A stretch of 42,876 bases of DNA from Bacillota bacterium (GTDB lineage Bacteria > Bacillota > Clostridia > Lachnospirales > Lachnospiraceae). Below the pieces are notes generated by a model. That model was not told the origin of the DNA. It searched no databases and worked only from the letters and a program-made list of their open reading frames with translations. The DNA lies in contig JAEZUR010000089.1 of NCBI GenBank assembly GCA_023420935.1, forward strand, positions 1 to 42,876, read 5' to 3'. Positions 35,165-42,178 of the stretch are shown in pieces (the first letter of the stretch is position 1; each line of letters begins with the position of its first letter). A program made the position numbers and the translations under genes.

Positions 35165-35194
35165 GTATAAATCTATAAGAAAACGTGAATGATA
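35165..35194 (+). promoter_or_regulatory. Candidate sigma-F / sigma-G promoter of sigG
   Basis: GTATA (35165-35169) is followed after 15 bp by GTGAATGATA (35185-35194). This fits the Bacillus sigma-F consensus (GYWTA-N15-GGNRANANTW) with two mismatches, and the last seven bases nearly match the sigma-G -10. In B. subtilis the gene is transcribed by sigma-F and then by its own product. Confidence 0.45.
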
Positions 35195-35229
35195 TTTTAT
35201 AAAGAAGCAATGATGTTGGAGGTTCTGAT

Positions 35230-36030
35230 ATGGCTCTTTATAAAGTTGAAATTTGTGGAGTAAATACGGCAAAACTACCATTACTAAAGAATGCAGAAAA
35301 AGAAGAATTATTTGCTAAAATAATGCAGGGCGATAAAGAAGCTAGAGAGCTCTACATTAAAGGGAACCTTAGGTTAGTATTAAGTATTATTCAAAGATTT
35401 TCTAATAGTAATGAAAATGTGGATGACTTGTTTCAAATTGGTTGTATTGGTTTGATGAAAGCGATCGATAATTTTGATATTACCCAAAATGTTAAATTTA
35501 GTACTTATGCGGTTCCGATGATTATCGGGGAGATCAGGAGATATCTTCGTGATAACAATGCAATAAGAGTAAGTAGATCATTGCGAGATACCGCTTATAA
35601 AGCAATTTATACCAAAGAGGCATTAATGAAGAAAAACGATAAAGAGCCCACGGTAAGTGAAATTGCTGCAGAAATAGGAATTAGTAGTGAAGATATTGTT
35701 TTTGCCCTTGATGCTATTCAGAATCCTGTTTCTTTGTATGAGCCTGTATGTTCTGAAAGTGGTAATACACTTTATATTATGGATCAGATCAGTGATAAAA
35801 TGAATAAAGAAGATAATTGGATTGAAGAAATATCCTTAAATGAAGCAATAAGCAAATTGCCAGATCGAGAAAAAACAATTATAAAACTAAGGTATTTTGA
35901 AGGTAAAACACAGATGGAGGTTGCCAAGGAGATACAGATATCTCAGGCACAGGTCTCCAGATTGGAAAAATCGGCTTTAAAAAATATGAAGAACTCACTA
36001 ACCATTCGTGAAAAATCAGTCTCAAAATAA
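35230..36030 (+). CDS. sigG: RNA polymerase sporulation sigma-G factor
   Basis: Sigma-G drives late forespore gene expression. The 266-residue protein begins with the sigma-G-specific KVEICGVNTAKLP stretch, involved in control by anti-sigma factors. Regions 2 (about 45-110, GNLRLVLSIIQRF), 3 and 4 (about 205-260, with ISQAQVSRLEKSALKNM) follow. It has no pro-sequence. The start at ATG 35230 has TTGGAGG upstream. The order spoIIGA-sigE-sigG behind ftsZ is the standard one in endospore formers. Confidence 0.96.
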   Translation: MALYKVEICGVNTAKLPLLKNAEKEELFAKIMQGDKEARELYIKGNLRLVLSIIQRFSNSNENVDDLFQIGCIGLMKAIDNFDITQNVKFSTYAVPMIIGEIRRYLRDNNAIRVSRSLRDTAYKAIYTKEALMKKNDKEPTVSEIAAEIGISSEDIVFALDAIQNPVSLYEPVCSESGNTLYIMDQISDKMNKEDNWIEEISLNEAISKLPDREKTIIKLRYFEGKTQMEVAKEIQISQAQVSRLEKSALKNMKNSLTIREKSVSK

Positions 36031-36077
36031 TGATAGTTCCATATATTGAATTAAGACATTAGTTTGGTGATATTCGT

Positions 36078-36338
36078 ATGCGGATGTGTGAATTGAAACA
36101 AAAGGAAGTTATCAATACCTGTGATTGCCAGCGACTAGGCTTCGTATCAGACGTTGATTTTCATTGTAAAACAGGTGTTATTACACATATCATTGTCCCT
36201 GGTCCTTGTAAGATATGGGGTATACTTGGACGGGATCATGAATATGTGATTCCATATTGCTGTATTAAACAAATAGGCCCGGATGTTATTTTAGTGGAGA
36301 TAGAACCAGAAAAAGCACTGGTAAAATGTGAATATTAG
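36078..36338 (+). CDS. YlmC/YmxH family sporulation protein (PRC-barrel)
   Basis: This 86-residue protein resembles the YlmC/YmxH group of small PRC-barrel proteins found near sporulation sigma genes; the N-terminal CELKQKEVINTCD and the central VPGPCKIWGILGRDHEYVIP are typical. It has eight cysteines (4, 15, 17, 30, 44, 61, 62, 84), a high number for its size, which hints at metal binding or disulfides, but this is inference. The start at ATG 36078 has only a weak upstream site (TTGGTGAT). It lies 47 bases after sigG and before a terminator, so it probably shares the sigG transcript. Its molecular function is not established. Confidence 0.85.
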   Translation: MRMCELKQKEVINTCDCQRLGFVSDVDFHCKTGVITHIIVPGPCKIWGILGRDHEYVIPYCCIKQIGPDVILVEIEPEKALVKCEY

Positions 36339-36352
36339 TGTACTTATCCTTT

Positions 36353-36380
36353 GGGAAGTCATGTTTGACTTCCTGTTTTT
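36353..36380 (+). terminator. Terminator after the YlmC-like gene
   Basis: An 8-bp perfect stem (GGAAGTCA 36354-36361, TGACTTCC 36366-36373) with a TGTT loop can be extended by a G-U pair and is followed by TGTTTTT. Confidence 0.85.
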
Positions 36381-36414
36381 ATGAACTTTATTAATTTAAT
36401 TTGATAAATCATAC

Positions 36415-36442
36415 TTGACTTTTGAAAGAATATCAATATAAT
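36415..36442 (+). promoter_or_regulatory. Sigma-A promoter of nrdR
   Basis: A -35 TTGACT (36415-36420) and a perfect -10 TATAAT (36437-36442) are 16 bp apart, directly after the preceding terminator and 42 bases before nrdR. Confidence 0.75.
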
Positions 36443-36484
36443 CAACTATAAAAAGGCACAAGAAGGTGTAAGGGAGGATTACAT

Positions 36485-36937
36485 ATGAAATGTCCGTTTT
36501 GTGGGGAAGAAAACACAAGAGTAATCGATTCAAGACCAGCAGATGATAATAGTTCCATAAGAAGAAGAAGACAGTGTGATAAGTGTACCAAGAGATTTAC
36601 TACTTACGAAAAGGTGGAAGCAATTCCATTAGTTGTGATTAAGAAAGATTTAAATAGAGAATCCTACGACAGAACCAAAATAGAATCAGGTGTATTTCGC
36701 TCATGTCATAAGAGACCAATCTCGGTAGATCAAATGAATGCGTTAGTAGATGATGTAGAGAATACAATCTTTAATATGGAAGAAAAAGAGATACCTAGCA
36801 GTAAAATTGGTGAAATTCTAATGGACAAATTAAAGGATTTGGATCCAGTTGCATATGTAAGATTTGCTTCTGTGTATCGTGAATTCAAAGATGTAAATAC
36901 CTTTATGAATGAACTGAAAAAGATTCTAGATAATTAA
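36485..36937 (+). CDS. nrdR: Transcriptional repressor NrdR
   Basis: NrdR represses ribonucleotide reductase genes when dATP is plentiful. The 150-residue protein has an N-terminal zinc ribbon (C3, C6, C31, C34) with a basic RRRR stretch for DNA binding, and an ATP-cone domain (about 49-139) that senses ATP/dATP. The start at ATG 36485 has a strong GGGAGGA. It has its own promoter and is followed by a hairpin with T run, so it is likely monocistronic. No nrd gene is in the window. Confidence 0.97.
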   Translation: MKCPFCGEENTRVIDSRPADDNSSIRRRRQCDKCTKRFTTYEKVEAIPLVVIKKDLNRESYDRTKIESGVFRSCHKRPISVDQMNALVDDVENTIFNMEEKEIPSSKIGEILMDKLKDLDPVAYVRFASVYREFKDVNTFMNELKKILDN

Positions 36938-36945
36938 AAAAATGG

Positions 36946-36974
36946 TTGTAGTATTATTTTTAGTCTGATATACT
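36946..36974 (+). promoter_or_regulatory. Possible promoter upstream of comM with extended -10
   Basis: TTGTAG (36946-36951) and TATACT (36969-36974) are 17 bp apart, with TGA directly before the -10 (extended -10 element). The predicted start, near 36981, lies just before the hairpin at 36986. Confidence 0.4.
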
Positions 36975-36985
36975 GATTTTGTAGT

Positions 36986-37014
36986 CGGCTGTGCCGTAGG
37001 CATAGCCGTTTTTT
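36986..37014 (+). terminator. Terminator between nrdR and comM
   Basis: A 10-bp stem (CGGCTGTGCC with GGCATAGCCG, one G-U pair) has a 3-base GTA loop and is followed by six T. It is the end of nrdR; it could also act as an early stop in a transcript from the promoter just upstream. Confidence 0.85.
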
Positions 37015-37071
37015 AGTTACCAAGGGAATATGTACTTTCATTGTTGAGAGAGCGATGAAAGGAGCAATATT

Positions 37072-38613
37072 ATGTTTTATAAGACATTTAGTGCAGTGAT
37101 TCATGGAATTGAAGGCTGTATTGTAAATGTAGAAGTAGATGTCAGTGATGGATTACCAATGTTTGATATGGTAGGATTCTTGGCATCAGAAGTAAAAGAA
37201 GCCAAAGAAAGAGTTCGGATTTCCTTAAAGAATTCGGGTTTTCGGCTACCAACCAAGCGTATTACGATCAATCTGTAACCAGCAGATATCAAAAAAGAAG
37301 GTACGGCCTTCGATCTTCCTATTGCAATTGCAATTCTAACCGCATTCGGTTATATTCCTCAAATTAATTTGGAACATACGCTACTCATAGGCGAATTAAG
37401 TTTAAATGGCATCATAAATCGGGTAAATGGAGTATTACCCATTGTTTATGCTGCTAAAAAAGCGGGATTTACAAGGTGTATTGTACCACAAAGTAACGTA
37501 AAAGAAGGAGCTGTAGTTCATGATATACAAGTAATTGGGGTAGAAAATTTATCACAGGTAGTAGAATATTTAAATGAGCAAATAATAATTGAACCTCAGG
37601 TGATTCATAGCGGTGATATTTTCAGTGATAGAGTAAGAGATGCTGGAATTGATTTTGCAGATGTAAATGGTCAAGAATTGGTGAAACGTGCAGTAGAAGT
37701 TGCAGTGTCAGGAATGCATAATTTCTTGATGATAGGACCTCCGGGAGCGGGTAAAACAATGTTAGCCAAGCGAATTCCAACCATTATGCCTGATTTGTCC
37801 TTTGAAGAAAGTATGGAGATATCTAAGATTTATAGTGTTTCGGGTTTGCTAAGCAATCAGCAGATTCTAGTTACAGAAAGACCTTTTCGTGCTCCGCATC
37901 ATACCATCACTAATATAGCACTAACTGGAGGCGGAAGAACCCCTAAACCAGGTGAAATCAGCTTGGCATCTGGTGGAGTACTATTTCTTGATGAATTAAC
38001 TGAGTTTAACCGAAATACGATAGAAATTTTAAGGCAACCTCTGGAAGAACGATTTGTCACAATTACCAGGCTAAATGCATCCTACCGGTTTCCAACGAAT
38101 TTTATGTTAGTAGCGGCTATGAATCCATGCAATTGTGGTTATTATCCTGACCGCAATCGGTGCAGCTGTACACCCAATCAGATTAAACAGTATATTGGAA
38201 AAATTAGTCAACCTCTTTTAGATCGCATTGATATTTGTTCGGAAGTAGATGGAATTCATTATCATGAATTAGAACAGAAAGGAAATCATGACACTTCTAG
38301 TGTGATTAGAAAAAGAATCATGAAAGCACGTGAACTTCAAGAAATTAGGTATGCTAAAGAATCCATCCGATTTAATGCAGAATTATCACCTAAACTAATT
38401 AGTAAATACTGTAGATTAAAAAAAGAAGAGGAAATGATTTTGGGTGATGTATTCGAGAAATATAATCTCAGTGCCAGAGTGTATCATAAAATCTTAAAAG
38501 TTGCCAGAACCATAGCGGATTTAGACGGGGAAGAGCAGATTAGTGAAAAACATTTAAGAGAAGCAATCTGCTACCGAAGTATTGACAAGAAGTATTGGGG
38601 GTGCGAATGTTAA
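37072..38613 (+). pseudogene. comM: YifB/ComM family Mg-chelatase-like AAA+ ATPase, interrupted by an in-frame TAA
   Basis: The homologous reading runs in one frame from ATG 37072 (AAAGGAGC upstream) to the stop at 38611-38613, about 513 residues, the family's normal size. It is broken by TAA at 37276-37278 (codon 69). The codons on both sides continue the conserved INL-x-PADIKKEGTAFDLP motif with no frameshift. A change of one base, TCA (Ser) to TAA, would explain it. After the stop lie Walker A GPPGAGKT (from codon 222), Walker B FLDELTEF and the C-terminal Mg-chelatase domain. The first fragment has 68 residues; the second is open with an ATG at 37369 (414 residues) but no clear binding site. 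ComM helicases promote branch migration in natural transformation, and dprA follows. It may be a true pseudogene or a sequence error. Confidence 0.85.
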
Positions 38614-39701
38614 TGGAAGAGAAAGAGTATTGGTATTGGCTCTGTAATCTGAAAGGAATCGGAGTGAGAAAGATTACAGCTCTACTTGCTTGTTTTGAGC
38701 ATCCAGAGACTATTTATAATGCAGAAAAGAAGTATTTAAGTCAATTAAATGTTTTATCAGAAGGTGATATAAAGGAACTTACCAGTGAAAGGAATAGAGC
38801 TAATATAAATGAAAGTTATGGGAAGTTAAAGGAAAAAGGGATTAGATTTTTTACAAATAAGGATACAGAATTTCCGGAAGGTTTAAAAAATATTTATGAT
38901 GCGCCTGTGTGCCTCTATGTGCGAGGCGATTTGCCGGTAAGAGAGAAAAAGACAATTGCTATTGTAGGTGCAAGAAATTGTTCTAATTATGGGAAAGAAA
39001 TAGCGTTTTATTTTTCAAAAGCACTTTCACAAGCAGGAATACAAGTGGTAAGCGGATTAGCCATGGGAATCGATGGATATGCCCATAAAGGAGCATTAGA
39101 AGGTAAGGAACCAACCTTTGGCGTTATGGGTTGTGGAATTGATATCTGTTACCCTGCTTCCCATATTGAGCTATATATGAAGATGCAAAATCATGGGGGA
39201 ATTATTTCTGAATACGGGCCAGGTATGCCTGCTAAACCAGGAAATTTTCCAATGCGTAATCGTATCATCAGTGGACTGAGTGACGGAATTCTTGTGGTTG
39301 AGGCAAAAGAGAAAAGTGGATCGCTCATTACGGCAGATATGGCTTTGGAACAAGGGAAAGATGTATTTGCGATACCAGGAAGAATCTGTGATAATTTGAG
39401 CAAGGGGAGTAATAATCTTATTAAAATGGGAGCTGAACTAGTAAATGAGCCGGAGGATATACTTAAATATTATAATGTATTATGTAAGGATAATATGAAA
39501 AACATGATAGAAGATAAAAAGTACCTTGAACCCGATGAAAAACTTATTTTTAATGGACTAAGTATCATTCCTAAGCATATAAATCAGATTGTAGCAGAGA
39601 CTAATATTGGACTCTTAGAAGTTATACAAATATTAGGTATCCTAGAGAAGAAAAATTGGATTAAGCAAACAACGAAAAATTATTATTCTATTATATTGTA
39701 A
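38607..39701 (+). CDS. dprA: DNA-processing protein DprA
   Basis: DprA (Smf) protects incoming single-stranded DNA in natural transformation and loads RecA; it is also widespread in species not known to transform. The protein has about 364 residues: an N-terminal helical/SAM-like domain (to about 95), then the Rossmann-like DprA core with VGARNCSNYG, SGLAMGIDGYAHKGAL, the NFPMRNRIISGLS motif and KSGSLITA, and a C-terminal winged-helix-like segment. ATG 38607 fits GGGGG at 38597-38601; ATG 38613 is also possible. Its start overlaps the end of the broken comM frame, so comM translation, if stopped early, could affect dprA expression. Confidence 0.94.
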   Translation: MLMEEKEYWYWLCNLKGIGVRKITALLACFEHPETIYNAEKKYLSQLNVLSEGDIKELTSERNRANINESYGKLKEKGIRFFTNKDTEFPEGLKNIYDAPVCLYVRGDLPVREKKTIAIVGARNCSNYGKEIAFYFSKALSQAGIQVVSGLAMGIDGYAHKGALEGKEPTFGVMGCGIDICYPASHIELYMKMQNHGGIISEYGPGMPAKPGNFPMRNRIISGLSDGILVVEAKEKSGSLITADMALEQGKDVFAIPGRICDNLSKGSNNLIKMGAELVNEPEDILKYYNVLCKDNMKNMIEDKKYLEPDEKLIFNGLSIIPKHINQIVAETNIGLLEVIQILGILEKKNWIKQTTKNYYSIIL

Positions 39702-39709
39702 AAATTAGC

Positions 39710-39738
39710 TTGAAACAAAAGTGAAAATAGTGTATGCT
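39710..39738 (+). promoter_or_regulatory. Possible promoter of topA
   Basis: TTGAAA (39710-39715) and TATGCT (39733-39738) are separated by 17 bp in the 191-base gap before topA. The -10 is only a 4 of 6 match. Confidence 0.4.
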
Positions 39739-39816
39739 AATTTAAGTTTCGGGCTTAAGCATATCATTCAAATAGTAGGGGAAACTAATTTAGTGTTTAG
39801 CGTATAAATAAGTATT

Positions 39817-39829
39817 GCGAGCTTTTGCT
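39817..39829 (+). repeat. 13-base element GCGAGCTTTTGCT, copy 1 (topA leader)
   Basis: The same 13 bases recur in the codY leader at 42134-42146. In both places AGC-TTTT-GCT can form a small hairpin that is extended by CG/CG across a short bulge. Only two copies were noticed, each in the leader of a gene. Confidence 0.5.
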
Positions 39830-39854
39830 ACGAAAATATAAAGTAAACTAGAAA

Positions 39855-39881
39855 ATGTGAAGATAAGATGTGAAGAATAAG
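39855..39881 (+). repeat. Two tandem copies of ATGTGAAGA(A)TAAG before the topA ribosome binding site
   Basis: Copies at 39855-39867 and 39868-39881 differ by a single inserted A. Each begins with ATGTGA, a start codon followed at once by a stop. Confidence 0.6.
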
Positions 39882-39892
39882 GGAGTGTTGAA

Positions 39893-41953
39893 ATGCCAAA
39901 ATATCTAGTGATTGTGGAATCACCTGCAAAAGCCAAGACGATTCAAAAGTTCCTTGGAGCAAACTATGAAGTATTAGCATCCAATGGTCATGTTAGAGAT
40001 TTACCAAAGAGTCAGCTTGGTATTGACGTACAAAATGGTTTTGAACCTAAATATATAACAATACGTGGGAAGGGAGACTTACTTGCTAAATTACGTAAGC
40101 AAGCGAAGAAAGCAGACAAAGTCTATCTTGCAACTGACCCTGACCGTGAAGGAGAAGCTATTTCTTGGCATCTATCCATTGCTTTAAAACTGGATGATAA
40201 GAAAAGTAGTCGAATCACGTTTAATGAAATAACTAAAAATGCTGTAAAATCATCCATAAAGCAAGCTAGAGATATTGATATGAAACTGGTGGATTCTCAA
40301 CAGGCAAGAAGAGCTCTTGATCGTATGGTGGGATATAGCATCAGTCCTTTGTTATGGGCGAAAGTAAAAAGAGGTTTAAGTGCAGGAAGGGTGCAATCTG
40401 TTGCACTTCGTTTGATCTGTGATAGGGAAGAAGAAATCAATGCATTTTTACCAGAAGAATACTGGAACTTGGATGCAGTTTTTGATGTAAAGGGAGAAAA
40501 GAAGCCGTTAAAAGCTAAATTCTACGGTGAAATTAATAAGAAGATTACAATCAAATCGGAAGAAGAATTAGAGGAGATTAAACAGAAGTTAAAGAATGCA
40601 TCTTTTCAAATATCAGATATTAAGAATGGAGAACGCATTAAGAAAGCACCTGTTCCGTTTACAACCAGTACTTTACAGCAGGAAGCTGCCAAGACGTTGA
40701 ATTATTCCACGCAAAAAACAATGCGTTTAGCTCAGCAATTATATGAAGGTATTGATATTAAAGAGCACGGAACGATCGGTTTGATTACTTATTTGCGTAC
40801 CGATTCGACTAGAATATCAGAAGAAGCGGATTTTGCAGCGAAAGAATTTGTAAAACAAAACTATGGTGCTGAATTTGTAGCTGAGCAGGAAGAACAAAAA
40901 AACAATGGTAAGAAGATACAGGATGCTCATGAGGCTATACGTCCGACTTATGTTGAATTAACACCAACAAGAATTAAAGAATCTTTAAGCCGTGATCAGT
41001 TACGTTTGTATCAATTGATTTGGAAACGATTTGTTGCAAGTAGAATGCAGTCAGCTCGATATGAAACAACATCAATTAAAATTGACGGGGGTGGGTATCG
41101 TTTTACTTCAGCAGCGTCTAAGTTAGTATTTGATGGTTTTATGACGGTGTACTCAACAGAAGATGATAAAGTTGAAGAGTCAACATTAAGCAAATCTATT
41201 GAAATAAACTCTCAAATTACTTGTAAAGAATATGATTATAGTCAACACTTTACGCAACCACCAGCACATTTTACAGAAGCATCTTTAGTAAAAACGTTGG
41301 AAGAACTGGGAATCGGAAGACCAAGTACGTATTCACCAACTATTACCACGATTATTGCTAGAAGATATGTTGCCAAAGAAAACAAAAATCTTTATGTAAC
41401 AGAGCTTGGTGAAGTTGTGAATCATATTATGAATAAAGCATTTCCTACAATTATTGATGTAAACTTTACTGCGAACTTAGAATCACTATTAGACTGTGTG
41501 GAAGATGGAACAGTTCAGTGGAAAACAGTGGTAAGTAATTTTTATCCAGATTTAGAAGAAGCGGTTAATCATGCATTAAAAGAATTGGACGAAATTAAGA
41601 TCGAAGATGAAGTAACAGATGTTATTTGTGAAGAATGTGGTAGAAATATGGTTATAAAATATGGACCACATGGAAAGTTCCTCGCTTGTCCAGGTTTTCC
41701 AGATTGTAGAAATACTAAACCATATCTGGAAAAAATTGATGTTCCATGTCCAAAATGTGGAAAAGATGTTGTGATTAGGAAAACCAAAAAAGGAAGAAAG
41801 TATTTCGGTTGCGAGGGGAACCCGGAATGTGATTTTATGTCTTGGCAAAAACCATCCAAAGAAGTCTGCCCTGAATGTGGCGGCATGCTTTTGGAAAAAG
41901 GTTCCAAACTAGTATGTGTAGATGAAAAGTGTGGCTATATGAGGAATAAATAG
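39893..41953 (+). CDS. topA: DNA topoisomerase I
   Basis: TopA is a type IA topoisomerase that relaxes negative supercoils. The 686-residue protein starts with the TOPRIM domain (VIVESPAKAKTIQKFLG from residue 6, with the acidic DPDREGEA triad near 82) and has the active-site tyrosine Y300 in ITYLRTDSTRIS. The C-terminus carries three tandem Cys4 zinc-ribbon units (from about 579: CEECG, CPKCG, CPECG). The start at ATG 39893 has AAGGGAG. The order dprA-topA-codY is related to that of many Firmicutes, without trmFO and codV/hslVU between topA and codY. Confidence 0.97.
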   Translation: MPKYLVIVESPAKAKTIQKFLGANYEVLASNGHVRDLPKSQLGIDVQNGFEPKYITIRGKGDLLAKLRKQAKKADKVYLATDPDREGEAISWHLSIALKLDDKKSSRITFNEITKNAVKSSIKQARDIDMKLVDSQQARRALDRMVGYSISPLLWAKVKRGLSAGRVQSVALRLICDREEEINAFLPEEYWNLDAVFDVKGEKKPLKAKFYGEINKKITIKSEEELEEIKQKLKNASFQISDIKNGERIKKAPVPFTTSTLQQEAAKTLNYSTQKTMRLAQQLYEGIDIKEHGTIGLITYLRTDSTRISEEADFAAKEFVKQNYGAEFVAEQEEQKNNGKKIQDAHEAIRPTYVELTPTRIKESLSRDQLRLYQLIWKRFVASRMQSARYETTSIKIDGGGYRFTSAASKLVFDGFMTVYSTEDDKVEESTLSKSIEINSQITCKEYDYSQHFTQPPAHFTEASLVKTLEELGIGRPSTYSPTITTIIARRYVAKENKNLYVTELGEVVNHIMNKAFPTIIDVNFTANLESLLDCVEDGTVQWKTVVSNFYPDLEEAVNHALKELDEIKIEDEVTDVICEECGRNMVIKYGPHGKFLACPGFPDCRNTKPYLEKIDVPCPKCGKDVVIRKTKKGRKYFGCEGNPECDFMSWQKPSKEVCPECGGMLLEKGSKLVCVDEKCGYMRNK

Positions 41954-42034
41954 CCATAATTGTTGTATTTTATGTATTTATCTAAAAAAGATAAAATATT
42001 CAAGAAAATGTATGTCAAAACGACGAAAAAACTA

Positions 42035-42063
42035 TTGTTTTTAAGTAATGTTTGTGTTAGAAT
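42035..42063 (+). promoter_or_regulatory. Promoter of codY
   Basis: A -35 TTGTTT (42035-42040) and a -10 TAGAAT (42058-42063) are 17 bp apart, with TGT directly before the -10 (extended -10). The start would be near 42070, giving a leader of about 109 bases. Confidence 0.55.
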
Positions 42064-42108
42064 TTATAAAGCAGTACAATTAACAGAAAGAGCCAATACT
42101 TTAAAACG

Positions 42109-42123
42109 ACTATTCTGAATATT
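42109..42123 (+). promoter_or_regulatory. Candidate CodY box in the codY leader
   Basis: ACTATTCTGAATATT matches the CodY consensus AATTTTCWGAAAATT at 12 of 15 positions. It lies about 40 bases after the predicted start of transcription and 55 before the start codon, a position suited to autorepression by roadblock. Confidence 0.45.
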
Positions 42124-42133
42124 TAAAACAGCA

Positions 42134-42146
42134 GCGAGCTTTTGCT
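42134..42146 (+). repeat. 13-base element GCGAGCTTTTGCT, copy 2 (codY leader)
   Basis: Identical to 39817-39829. Here it lies inside a larger possible hairpin: GCAG (42131-42134) with CTGC (42154-42157), then CG/CG and AGC/GCT with unpaired bases between. It ends just before the codY ribosome binding site. Confidence 0.5.
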
Positions 42147-42178
42147 TATTCGACTGCAAAGTCTCCGGGAGGGTTAAC

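Noticed and set aside
37072..37278. Separate 68-residue protein gene before comM
   Set aside because: The sequence is the normal N-terminus of YifB/ComM and the same frame continues after the stop, so it is a fragment and not an independent gene.
37276..37278. Programmed recoding of the TAA in comM (selenocysteine or pyrrolysine)
   Set aside because: Those use TGA and TAG, and the position in homologues is usually Ser or Ala; a nonsense mutation is simpler.
41569..41907. 112-codon minus-strand frame at the end of topA
   Set aside because: Its Cys/His/Pro content mirrors the zinc-ribbon codons of topA; no ribosome binding site or own promoter seen.
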